Shown here piece after piece: positions 8,571-18,100 of a stretch of DNA of 62,104 bases. This DNA comes from Alphaproteobacteria bacterium UBA6324. Lineage in GTDB: Bacteria; Pseudomonadota; Alphaproteobacteria; CAAGCB01; CAG-977. The notes under the pieces are model-generated. The model was not told the DNA's origin. It did not search any database and saw only the letters and a program-made list of their open reading frames with translations. The number at the start of each line of letters is the position of its first letter. Position 1 is the stretch's first letter. The stretch spans positions 1 to 62,104 of the forward strand of contig DJSW01000008.1 in assembly GCA_002439085.1 (NCBI GenBank), written 5' to 3'. The position numbers were made by a program, and so were the translations under genes.

Positions 8571-10249
8571 ACCGGTTTCATCCTGTTTTTCAAAAGCTCG
8601 TCCGCGGCGGCGCGGCTGGCGTCCGTGATGTGCGCGCCGGCCAACATTCGGGCGATTTCCTCGCGCCGTTCGATATCGGTCAATTCATCAACGGATGTCA
8701 AGACTTTGCCGGTTTCGACCTCGGCTTTCCGGACACGGAAATGATGCGCCCCGAACGAAGCCACCTGCGGCGAATGGGTGATGGTCAGAACCTGACAATC
8801 CTTTGCCAGACGCGCCAGACGTTCGCCGACCGCCGTCGCCGTCGCCCCGCCGATTGCGGCATCGACTTCGTCAAAAATCAGGGTCGGGATTTTTTCCGCC
8901 GCCGCCAGATTGACTTTCAACGCCAGCATGAAACGCGCCAGTTCGCCGCCCGACGCGATTTTCGCAATCGGGGAAAGCGGCTGTCCCGCATTGGTCGAAG
9001 CGGTGAATTCCACCCTGTCCACGCCGTTCGCGTTCCACAAGCTTTCCGGCAGGCGTTCGATCTGCGTTTTAAACGTCGCCTTTTCCAATTTCAGCGGCGG
9101 CAGTTCGCGCGCGACCGCGCCGTCCAGTTTCCGCGCCGCAGTTTCCCGCGCCGCCGAAAGGGTTTGCGCCGTTTCCAGATACGACAGGCGGGCGGCCTCC
9201 TCTTCTTTGGTCAGGCGGATCAAATCGTCGCCGCCGCGTTCGACGCTGTTCAGCCGGCGTTCAAAATCCGTCAAAAGGTCGGGCAAAGCGTCCGCGTCCG
9301 CTTGATGTTTGCGCGCCAGCGCCCGCAGCCCGAACAGGCGTTCCTCCACCTGTTCCTGCGCGCGCGGATCGAAATCGAGTTCGTCGCAGAACGTTTCAAT
9401 CTGCGCCGCGTCGTCGTTCAATTCCGCCATCACGCGATCCAGCGATTCGATCACGGCGTCGAACCGCCCCTCGCCGTATTTCGACAGGCTTTCCAGCTGA
9501 CGCTGCGCCATACGCAAAGCCTTGTCCAAACCGTCGTCGCTCAGCGCGGCGCGCGCGGCGTTCAGCCCCTCTGCTATTTTTTCGGAATTCATCATCATCG
9601 CGCGGCGGTCGGACAGTTCCTTTTCCTCGCCGGCCTGCGGATTGAAACGGGACAGTTCGTCAACCGAATGACGCAAAAAGTCCTCTTCCGCCCGCGCCTT
9701 GTCCAATTCCCGCGCCGCCGTTTCCCGTTCGTCCGTTTTGGCGCGCCAAGCGCGGTACGCCGCCGCGGTCGCCTGTTTCAACGTGTCCAAACCGCCGTAA
9801 ACGTCCAAAACATTCTGGTGCGTCGCCGTGTTCAACAGGCCGTGCGTCGCGAATTGGCCGTGGATTTCAACCAGTTCGTCGCCGATTTGGCGCAACAGCG
9901 ACGCGCTGACCGACTGGTCGTTGACATAGGCGCGGCTTTTGCCGTCGGCGGTGACGACGCGGCGCAAAACGACCGGTTCGCCGACCTCATATTCGATCCC
10001 CTGTTCGTCCAAAAGGGCGAAGACGGGGTTTTCCGGTTCGATCGAAAACGCCGCCGCGACGGACGCCTGTTTCGCGCCGAACCGCACCAGCGACGAATCC
10101 GCGCGCGCCCCCGTCGCCAACGCCAGCGAATCCAGCAAAATGGATTTGCCCGCGCCCGTTTCGCCCGTAAACGCCCCCAGCCCGCCGGAAAAATCCAGAT
10201 CAAGCTTTTCAATCAAAACGACATCCCGAATCGACAAACGCGACAACAT
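8567..10249 (-). CDS. recN: DNA repair protein RecN (SMC-like ATPase)
   Basis: Cohesin-like ATPase that acts at double-strand breaks before RecA recombination. The 560 residues have the family order: an N-terminal Walker A (GETGAGKSILLDSLALATG, about 29-47), a long coiled-coil middle broken by a short insert, then the ABC signature IASGGELARFMLALK, Walker B TLIFDEVDAAIGG and the H-loop ITHSPQVAS. It lies between bamD and ligA on the same strand, 13 bases after bamD, and overlaps ligA by four bases. All catalytic motifs are intact. Confidence 0.97.
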   Translation of the reverse strand: MLSRLSIRDVVLIEKLDLDFSGGLGAFTGETGAGKSILLDSLALATGARADSSLVRFGAKQASVAAAFSIEPENPVFALLDEQGIEYEVGEPVVLRRVVTADGKSRAYVNDQSVSASLLRQIGDELVEIHGQFATHGLLNTATHQNVLDVYGGLDTLKQATAAAYRAWRAKTDERETAARELDKARAEEDFLRHSVDELSRFNPQAGEEKELSDRRAMMMNSEKIAEGLNAARAALSDDGLDKALRMAQRQLESLSKYGEGRFDAVIESLDRVMAELNDDAAQIETFCDELDFDPRAQEQVEERLFGLRALARKHQADADALPDLLTDFERRLNSVERGGDDLIRLTKEEEAARLSYLETAQTLSAARETAARKLDGAVARELPPLKLEKATFKTQIERLPESLWNANGVDRVEFTASTNAGQPLSPIAKIASGGELARFMLALKVNLAAAEKIPTLIFDEVDAAIGGATATAVGERLARLAKDCQVLTITHSPQVASFGAHHFRVRKAEVETGKVLTSVDELTDIERREEIARMLAGAHITDASRAAADELLKNRMKPV

Positions 10250-10262
10250 GGCGGCGTCCCCT

Positions 10263-11051
10263 TTAATCCTGCGCGGCCAAAGCGACCGGATCGTGCTTTT
10301 TCATCAACGCGTACGCCTTTTCGTACCACGGACTGGACGGATAGTTGTATCCCAGCACCGCCGCGCTTTTCCGCGCTTCGCCGTCCAATCCCAAAATCAG
10401 GTACGTTTCCGTCAGACGGTACAAAGCTTCCTGCACATGGGCGGTTTGCTGGAAATTGCGGACGACATCGGCGAAACGGTTCATCGCGGCGATGTGTTCG
10501 TTGCGCTTCAGGTAGAAAACGCCGATTTTAACCTGTTTCGCGGCCAGATAGTCCGTCGCCAGAATGATTTTGCGTTCCGCGTCCGCGGCGTACGGCGTGT
10601 CTGGAAAGCGGCGGGCGACTTCGTTCAACGCGTCCAACGTCCGTTGCGTCATCTGCTGGTCGCGGTCGGTGTCGGACAGCTGCGCGTACAGGCTCAACGC
10701 CTTCAGGTAATAGGCGTAGGGCGCGAGGGAATTCCCCGGATACAGCTGTAAAAACCTGTCCAGAACCTGTTCCGCGTCATCATATTCGCGTTTGACGTAA
10801 TAACTGAACGCCTGCATGATCTGCGCGCGCGGCGCCCATCGGGAATAGGGGTAATAGCGGTCGATTTCGTCAAACGCGGACGCCGCCAAAGTGTATTCGT
10901 GTTTTTTGACCAGCAAATCCAAAGCGCGGTTGTACAGCCGTTCCGGCGCGGTCGTTTCGGGATCGGCGGCGTCCGGCGTCGAACAGGCGGCGCACAACGC
11001 CACGGCGGCCGAAACCAGCACCGTTTTAAAAAAACGTTTTGCCCTTTTCAT
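10263..11051 (-). CDS. bamD: Outer membrane assembly lipoprotein BamD
   Basis: Essential lipoprotein of the BAM complex, which folds beta-barrels into the outer membrane. A basic N-terminus and hydrophobic run end in the lipobox ALCAAC with acyl-accepting Cys23. The mature part has TPR-like helices with the characteristic ALDLLVKKHEYTLAASAFDEI, RYYPYSRWAPRA and LYPGNSLAPYAYYLKAL stretches and ends near the usual length (262 residues). bamD-recN-ligA is a recurrent alphaproteobacterial order. The other BAM genes are not in the window. Confidence 0.96.
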   Translation of the reverse strand: MKRAKRFFKTVLVSAAVALCAACSTPDAADPETTAPERLYNRALDLLVKKHEYTLAASAFDEIDRYYPYSRWAPRAQIMQAFSYYVKREYDDAEQVLDRFLQLYPGNSLAPYAYYLKALSLYAQLSDTDRDQQMTQRTLDALNEVARRFPDTPYAADAERKIILATDYLAAKQVKIGVFYLKRNEHIAAMNRFADVVRNFQQTAHVQEALYRLTETYLILGLDGEARKSAAVLGYNYPSSPWYEKAYALMKKHDPVALAAQD

Positions 11052-11067
11052 CGCCGACCACCCGCCG

Positions 11068-12531
11068 TTAAAAGTTGTAGTTCGTCAAACACGTTTTCGA
11101 TTGCATGAACACGCGCCAGAATTCGGACGAAACGCCCCGATCGTTCTTGCCCGCCGTAAACATCGCGGCCATGTCGTACCCAACCGTTCCGGCGTTGACG
11201 ATCGCGGCGTCCGACTGCACGCCGTCCATCGAACAGAACATTCCCGTTTCCCGCAAATCGTTTGAAAAAATGCACGCCAGCAACGTTTTCGGAAAAGCGT
11301 TCACGCCGTCGATCGCCTGTTTCAAATCGTCATAGCGCATCACATACAAAACCGGCGCCAGCAATTCCGTTTTCACCAAATCCGTTTGCGACGGCATTTC
11401 GACAACGGCCGGCTGGACATAGTACGCTTTGTCGTAACAGCCGACATCAATCCGGTTGCCGCCCGAAACAATCCCGCCGTCCAGTTTCGCCTGTTCCAAA
11501 GACAGGCGCATCGTGTCGAACGCCTCTTTGTCGATCAGGGGACCGATACGGCTTTGGCGTTCAAACGGTGAATTGACATAAACGGCGTTGAACGCGTCTT
11601 TCAATTTTCCGACGACCTCGTCGTAAACCGAAGAATGGCAGAACACGCGGTGCAACGACGTGCAACGCTGACCGGCGTCCGCGATTGCCGAATGCAACAA
11701 TTCATTGATCGTGAAATCAATGTCGGCGGACGGCGTCACGACCGCCGCGTTATTGCCGCCAACCGACAGCAGACTGCGCCCCAGACGGCGGTTGACCCGA
11801 CTTTGCAATCCGCGCGCCAGCACCGGCGATCCGGTGGCGCACAACAGGGGGATATCCTCGTTTTCCGCCAGAAAAGCGGCGTCTTCGTGATTGCAGACGA
11901 TCAGCTGCGACAAATATTCCGGACAGTTGGCCGTCGATCTGGCCTTTGCGCGGCGCATCAGGGAATTGACCGCAAACGCCGTCAGCGACGCTTTGCGCGA
12001 CGGACGCCAGATCACGGAATCCCCGCACATCAACGCGACCAGCGCGTGCAACACCCACACGCGCAAAGGAAAGTTGAACGATGTGACGATCGCGACGGGA
12101 CCGATCGGTCGCCACACTTCGGACACCACCAGATTGTGGCTTTCCGCCGGAACGGAAACGCCGGAAATGCGGCGCTGGATACCGGCGACCATATCGCATA
12201 TCTTGATTGAACGTTCCACCTCTTTCACCGCCGCGGAACGAATCTTGCCCGTTTCGATGATGACCAGTTCGGCCAGTTCGTCTTTGGCGGCGCGCATTTC
12301 CTCGCCGAACAGACGCAGCAACTCCGCGCGTTCGCCGGGGGAAACCTGACGCCATTCCCGAAACGCCCGTTTCGACCGTTCGACGGCGATTTTAATGCGT
12401 TCGGAATCGCTCAGCGGAAACGACGCGATCTGCTCGCCCGTCACAGGCGAATAATCCACGCAGTTCCCGCTGGAGATGAATTCCAAATCCAGATTTAATC
12501 GCTTGACGATTTCCGCAACACGGTTAAACAT
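11068..12531 (-). CDS. Aldehyde dehydrogenase family protein (ALDH7-like) with altered active-site positions
   Basis: A 487-residue protein of the NAD(P)-dependent aldehyde dehydrogenase superfamily, closest by eye to the ALDH7 group (aminoadipate-semialdehyde type: RPIGPVAIVTSFNFP, GGNNA). The catalytic cysteine is present (Cys290 in AGQRCTSLHR), as is the cofactor-binding Glu in TELLAPVLYV. The general-base Glu of the usual E-L-G-G-N-N motif is replaced: residues 254-261 read LLSVGGNN, with Ser256 where Glu is expected. The cofactor motif W-K-x-x is WRPSRK (175-180), with Arg for Lys. Activity as a normal dehydrogenase is therefore doubtful. It sits 16 bases upstream of bamD on the same strand. 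Confidence 0.85.
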   Translation of the reverse strand: MFNRVAEIVKRLNLDLEFISSGNCVDYSPVTGEQIASFPLSDSERIKIAVERSKRAFREWRQVSPGERAELLRLFGEEMRAAKDELAELVIIETGKIRSAAVKEVERSIKICDMVAGIQRRISGVSVPAESHNLVVSEVWRPIGPVAIVTSFNFPLRVWVLHALVALMCGDSVIWRPSRKASLTAFAVNSLMRRAKARSTANCPEYLSQLIVCNHEDAAFLAENEDIPLLCATGSPVLARGLQSRVNRRLGRSLLSVGGNNAAVVTPSADIDFTINELLHSAIADAGQRCTSLHRVFCHSSVYDEVVGKLKDAFNAVYVNSPFERQSRIGPLIDKEAFDTMRLSLEQAKLDGGIVSGGNRIDVGCYDKAYYVQPAVVEMPSQTDLVKTELLAPVLYVMRYDDLKQAIDGVNAFPKTLLACIFSNDLRETGMFCSMDGVQSDAAIVNAGTVGYDMAAMFTAGKNDRGVSSEFWRVFMQSKTCLTNYNF

Positions 12532-12541
12532 GGACGTCCGG

Positions 12542-13249
12542 TCACTCTAAGAAAATCGGACGGATGGGCAACCCTTCGGCCAGCAGTTCCTCCTGCTTGA
12601 TTTCGATAAAGCCGTCCTTTTTGACTTCCAAATCGGCGCGGTAAACGGAATCGCCGTACAGCATGATCACATCCAAATCGAATCCGTCGGCCGTTTCGGT
12701 CACTTTTGCCGGACGGATCATGTGCGTCACGTCCTTGCGCTGTTGCGGAGTGGGGGTGTCGGTGAACGTATCTTCGTCAACGTGTTCAACCAAACGCAAA
12801 GTTCCCTCTTCCGTCTGGACGGCACCCAGAACAAACGTGGCGTAAGCGACGACCGTGTCCTTGTTCAAAATCAGGCCGCCCTTGGCATTGTTTTCAAAAA
12901 TCGGATCGCGCGTGCCGTCCATTTTGATCACTTCGGCGTTTTCGCCTTCGCCCTTGACCAGATATTCCATCGTCACCGGCGGAATCGACGAAAACGTCGT
13001 CGCCTGCAACAGCTTGAATTCCGAATAAAACGGCAAAGCGGCCATCGTCAAATGCGAACGCCCCGGCGTAAACATCGCGAAAGAAGACAACGCGTTGACT
13101 TTCTTAATTAAAATCTCGACTTCTGAATCGGGGATTTCGTTCCAATCGTACTGGGGCATCTGTTTTCTCCATATCAATATCAATAAAATCAGGGCGATCA
13201 GGATCAGCCCCGACATAGTGCGTTGAATTTTAAACTTTCTTTCAGCCAT
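12542..13249 (-). CDS. Single-pass membrane protein of unknown function
   Basis: A 235-residue protein when started at ATG 13249 (MAERKFKI), just after the upstream stop at 13260. An in-frame start further upstream would overlap the preceding gene by 80 bases. One transmembrane helix lies near residues 14-28 (LILIALILLILIW) after a basic N-terminus, so the bulk is probably periplasmic. The rest has alternating strands and no recognised motif or cysteine pair. It is followed after 10 bases by the ALDH-like gene and may be cotranscribed with it. Function not recognised. Confidence 0.65.
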   Translation of the reverse strand: MAERKFKIQRTMSGLILIALILLILIWRKQMPQYDWNEIPDSEVEILIKKVNALSSFAMFTPGRSHLTMAALPFYSEFKLLQATTFSSIPPVTMEYLVKGEGENAEVIKMDGTRDPIFENNAKGGLILNKDTVVAYATFVLGAVQTEEGTLRLVEHVDEDTFTDTPTPQQRKDVTHMIRPAKVTETADGFDLDVIMLYGDSVYRADLEVKKDGFIEIKQEELLAEGLPIRPIFLE

Positions 13250-13259
13250 TGTCCAGTTT

Positions 13260-15071
13260 TCAGTTTGAATCCCCGCCTGTTTTTTCGGCGGCGGCGAAAA
13301 TCCCCGCGACATCTGCGCCCCTTTCGCGCCGCAAAACAACGTCCGTCAGGCGGATTTCGGAAAACCCCGCCCGTTTCAGCGCGTTTTCGACATACGCCGC
13401 GCCGTGAACGTAACGGCCGGACGGGCGCAGGGCGTATCCGTCGGGGCTTTCCGCCTTTTCCACCGTGAAAACGACGCGGCCGCCCGCCGCCAAAGCCCGC
13501 GCCGACGCGGCCAGCAAATCCGTCAAATCGCCGAAATAGCACGCGACATCCGCCCAAACGACCAGATCGAACATCGACGGATTTTCGTTGCAAAAAGCGA
13601 CCGCGTCCGATTTTTCCAAAGCGTCGTACAGCCCTCTTTTCCTTGCCGCGTCCAGCATTTTGGCGGACAGATCGATGCCGGTCAGTTTCACGGCGCGCGT
13701 TTTCAACGCCGCGGCGTTCAGTCCCGTGCCGCATCCGGCGTCCAGTATCCGCAATCCGACGGGCAGCGTTTGCGCATAACCGGCGACCAGTTCCGGCACG
13801 CGGTAATCCAGATCGCCGACGGCGGCGTCGAACGTTTGGGCGAAAGAATCGAACAGCGTTTCGACATAGGCGTCGCCGGCGCGGGGCGGATTATCCCCCT
13901 GCAACGCGGCGCAGACATGGGCGGCAACCGGATTGTCGGGAAAAAACTGTTTCCATTTTTGCGCCAGCTTGACGGCCGTTTCCTTGGCGTCCGGCTCCGT
14001 CCCGCCGTACAGGTCGTACAGCGTCCGCGCCAAATCGTGGTGGATTTCCGTCAACGCCGGATTCAACGCCAGCGCGTTGAAATACAGCCCGACGGCTTCG
14101 GCGGGATCGCCGGCTTCTTTAACAGCCATGGCCAGATTACAGCACGTTTCCGCCTGTTTCGGGTTGATAATGAACGCTTTGCGGTAACATTCCAAAGCTT
14201 CCTCGAACCGGCCGCGATCATACAGCAGCGCGCCCAGATTGTTGTACGCGGACGCGAATTGCGGATCCAGTTTGACCGCTTTTTTATAATCGTCCTCCGC
14301 CTGCCAGTGCTTGCCGTATTTGACGTACACGTTCGCCCGATTGTTATAGGCGTCGGCGCACGACGGATCGAGTTCGATCGCGCGGCAATAGGCGTTGAAC
14401 GCGTCGTCCGTCCGGTTCAGGTTTTCAAAAGCGATGCCGAGTCCGTTGTAATAAACCGGACTTTCGGCCAGCGACAAAGCCTTTTCGTACAACGCGACCG
14501 CCCGTTCGTTTTCGCCCGCCAGACGGTGGGTGACGGCCTGCTGGGCATAGGCTTCGGCGTTTTGCGGATCGGCCGCGACGGCTTTGGCCAACAGCGCCAG
14601 CGCGCCCGAAGAATCGCCGCCGTCCCGCGCGATCAGCGCCAAATTCACATACGCCGACGAAAAATCCGGACGCATTTCCACCGCTTTTTCAAACATTTTC
14701 CGCGCCAATTCCGTATCGCCGAGGAAACGGTAAATAATCCCCATGTTGTGATAAGTTTCGGGATATTCCTTGCGCGCGGAAACGGCCTTGTAATGTTCCA
14801 AAGCCTCTTTGGGGCGGCCGGATTCCTGCAGCGCCTGCGCCAGCGTGAATTCGTACGCATCCGTTTGCGGCGACAGGTGCACGGCCTTGTACAGCATATC
14901 AATCGCCGAATCGAACGACCGGCGTTGCATCGCGATCATGCCCAGCAGGTGCAAAACGTCGGTCTGTTCGGGATTTATCTCCAACAAACGGCGGTAAACC
15001 GCCTCCGCTTCGTCCAGCCTGCCCTGTTCGTGCAGCCGCGCCGCGTTTTGCAGCAAATAGTCCAGCGACAT
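13260..15071 (-). CDS. TPR-repeat protein fused to a SAM-dependent methyltransferase
   Basis: A 603-residue two-part protein. Residues 1 to about 330 are at least nine tetratricopeptide repeats, recognisable from A-x-x-L-G-x-x-x-x-x-x-G-x-x-x-x-A patterns such as AYVNLALIARDGGDSSGALA and AYNNRANVYVKYGKHWQAED. After a linker comes a class I methyltransferase fold with motif I LRILDAGCGTGLNAAAL, the acidic loop GIDLSAKMLDAARKRG and motif IV-like DLVVWADVACYFGDL. Fusions of this order resemble TPR-containing methyltransferases of alphaproteobacteria whose substrates are unknown. TPRs imply a protein partner or target. It is transcribed divergently from the next gene and probably shares the 15072-15168 control region. 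Confidence 0.85.
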   Translation of the reverse strand: MSLDYLLQNAARLHEQGRLDEAEAVYRRLLEINPEQTDVLHLLGMIAMQRRSFDSAIDMLYKAVHLSPQTDAYEFTLAQALQESGRPKEALEHYKAVSARKEYPETYHNMGIIYRFLGDTELARKMFEKAVEMRPDFSSAYVNLALIARDGGDSSGALALLAKAVAADPQNAEAYAQQAVTHRLAGENERAVALYEKALSLAESPVYYNGLGIAFENLNRTDDAFNAYCRAIELDPSCADAYNNRANVYVKYGKHWQAEDDYKKAVKLDPQFASAYNNLGALLYDRGRFEEALECYRKAFIINPKQAETCCNLAMAVKEAGDPAEAVGLYFNALALNPALTEIHHDLARTLYDLYGGTEPDAKETAVKLAQKWKQFFPDNPVAAHVCAALQGDNPPRAGDAYVETLFDSFAQTFDAAVGDLDYRVPELVAGYAQTLPVGLRILDAGCGTGLNAAALKTRAVKLTGIDLSAKMLDAARKRGLYDALEKSDAVAFCNENPSMFDLVVWADVACYFGDLTDLLAASARALAAGGRVVFTVEKAESPDGYALRPSGRYVHGAAYVENALKRAGFSEIRLTDVVLRRERGADVAGIFAAAEKTGGDSN

Positions 15072-15101
15072 AAATATCTTCTCCGCAACAGCAAGGAAAA
15101 A

Positions 15102-15130
15102 TTGACTTATAGCTTACGCGAGTCTATGAA
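15102..15130 (+). promoter_or_regulatory. Sigma-70-like promoter for the phosphatase-superfamily membrane protein
   Basis: TTGACT (15102-15107) and TATGAA (15125-15130) with a 17-base spacer, about 35 bases before the ATG at 15169, in a divergent intergenic region of 97 bases. Confidence 0.6.
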
Positions 15131-15168
15131 TAAATGCTAGACGGCATTTGTTCAACGGAAAAACGGCT

Positions 15169-18100
15169 ATGGCTAAAAACGAAAAAAAAGAACCGACCCT
15201 TGTTCCCGAAGATGAAGAGGAAACACCCGAAGAAGCGCGCCAAAGACAGGAGGCGTCCTTTTCCTTTTACCTGCATTCGTCCCTGTTCCTGTTTTTCCTG
15301 ACGGTGTTCACGTTCGTGCTGTTTTTGCACGCGAACAAATACCCGATGATCCTGAACGACGAAATCCAGCCCGAAGTCCTGTTCGCCTGTTTCGGATTTT
15401 TCGTTTTTTCGTTTCTCTGCCTGTTTTTGCTGTCGTTCTGGCGGTTTCTGGCCAAAGTGTTCATTTCCGTCATCGCCGGCGGCGCCGTCGCCTACATTTT
15501 GGGGCTGCTGCTGCCCTATAACGTCGGCAATTATTTCGCCCATTACTTTTCGTTCCTGCCGCATGACGTTTTGATGTACGCCGCGCAAAACGGCAACCAG
15601 ATCGTCGCGATCGCGTCGGGCGTCGTTTTGCTGTTGATCCTGTGTCTGTTCCGCAGCGGAATCATGGCGTTCATGTCCCTGCCCGTTCTGGCCGGATTGT
15701 TCTGGGTCATGAACGATTCCGCAAAACAGACGATCCCCGATGTCGCGCGTTCGGCCGCGTCCGCCGCCCAACCCGCCGACGGGGAAAAAACGGAAAATCT
15801 GATCCATCTGATTTTGGCCGGACACACCGGATACGCCGCCGCCGCCGAAGATTGGCAACGGCTGAACGCCAAAGCCGACGTTCCCAAAGACGCCGCGTTC
15901 AATCCGACGTTCATTCCGGCGTTTTACAAATCGAACAATTTCACATTCTATCCGTCGGCGTACCTGCGCCACGCGAACAAATACCGGAACATCGCGAGCG
16001 TTTTGAATCCGTCCGCGACCGAAGACACGTCGAACCTGTTTTCCCGCGACGACGCCGTTTATTACACCGTTTCCGACGAAGCCCCCGCTTTCGCCACGCG
16101 CAACGACCTGTTCAAAACGCTGAAAGACCAAGGCTACACGCTGAACGTATATCAGACCTACCCCTTTGATTTCTGCAAAGGCGACGGCGCGAAAAACGTT
16201 GACGTTTGCCTGACCTATCCGGCGCCGATCGGGGCGTTGTACCGCACGAACCTGTCAACGGGCGCGCGGCTGATGTTGCTGGCCGGACATTGGCTGAATT
16301 CGACGCCGTTCGGCAAGGACGTTTTGAAATACGCCTATGACAAGGTCGCGCGGAAAACGAATCCCGACTATTTCCCGTTTTTGGGCAACCCGTTGTCGCG
16401 ATCCCTGCCCGTCGGACAGCCGGCCGTGTTGTCGCGCCTGCGCCGCGACGTGTTGGCGGCAAAGGGCAAAAACGCGTTTTTCGTCCACCTTGATCTGCCG
16501 CACTATCCCTATGTTTACGATCAGAATTGCCGGTTGAAAACGGATCCGTCGAAATGGCGTTCCAATGCGTCCTATACCAACCGCAACGAATTCGAGGGCG
16601 AATTGCGCCGGTGGGAGGATTACGACCGCCAGCTGTTCTGCACCTACGCGCAAATCAATTATTTGATCAAGGATTTGGATGCCGCGAAAAAGTTGGACGA
16701 CACGACGATCGTCATCCACGGCGACAAAGGCGCGGACATCCGCAAGGAAGCGCGCGACGACGAGGACACGACCCGCGTTGACAAGGCGATCAACCGCTTT
16801 AAAAACAACATGACGACCGTTTTTGCAATCCGAAAACCGGCGGGAAAAGCCGAGGTGCGCGCAGAAGCGTGCGACGTGCCCACTTTGATTTCCCGATATG
16901 TCGAGGGGAAAAAGGATGCCGCGTGTCAAAAACCCGATCTGTCATCTTATTCGCAAGAGGAACGCGATAAAACGATGGCATGGTTGAACCGCCCCGTCGC
17001 AAAAAATTATCTGGACGGCGGCGATTACGCGGCTTTGTACGCCGATTGGCTGGAAAAGGGCGGACAGGCGTTCATGGCCGCTTTGGACGAACGGTTGAAA
17101 ACGGAAGAGCAAACGCCCGCCGAAACGCGGAAAATCAGCTTTATCGCACCGCCTAAACAAACCGAAAAGCCCGCTTTGTTCGACGAACCGGCAAAAGAGC
17201 CGACGACCGATTTCGTCCCCGTTCCGCCGGAAACCCCCGCCGAACCGGCGAGTGAACCGACGGCCGACGTGACACCGGACGCGCCCGCGGCGGAAACCGC
17301 AAAACCGGCGGTGGATGTGATCGCGGACGAACTGTCCGACCTGCCCGCGCCGATCGTCCTGCCGCAAATTGATCCGGCCGTGGCAGACAAATGGAAATCG
17401 ACCGATATCAAAGAGGGACAGAAAACGACGCTGGAGCTGGTGCCGCAGGAATTGTCGGATCAGCCGCCAGCGTCCGGACAGCCGACGCCCGAACAAACGC
17501 CCGTGTCCGAACCGCCCGCGCCCGAATCCGCACCAACCGCCGCAGTTGATTTGATCCCCCTGCCGACTTTGGACATCGCGGAACAACCGGCCGAAATTCC
17601 CGCCTCTGCTGAAGCACCGGCCGAAGCTCCGGCGGTTCAGGCCGAAGCTCCCGCCCAAACACCGGCGGCGGAACAGCCCGCGGTTCAAACCGCGCCGGAA
17701 GTCCCCGCCGAACAACCCGCACCGGAAGTGACGGCGGCGACACCGACGATTCAGGCCGAAACCGCCGCTGAAACACCGCAACCCGTTGTTCCCGAACCGT
17801 CCGTCCCCGCCGCGGAAACGGCCGCCGTTCCGGAATTGCCCGCTCCGCCCGTTGCGGAAGTTCCCGAAACGGTCGTCGTGACGGAGGAAGCTTTCGTCGC
17901 GGAAACGCCCTCGGTTGAAACACAAACGGCTGAAACGGCGACACCGCAGCCGGAAAGCGCGCCGGACGCGCAGCAGGCGGCCGCGCCTTTGACACAAGCG
18001 CAAGCGGTCGAACAGGCCGCGGCGAAGGCAAAGACTCCGGCCGAGCAACAGGCGCAGGCAAAGGCAGTCGAGGAAGCTGAAGCCAAGGCTTTGGCCGAAC

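Noticed and set aside
8291..10531. 746-codon plus-strand frame over ligA and recN
   Set aside because: Arg-rich translation typical of antisense frames in GC-rich genes; the minus-strand genes have all conserved motifs.
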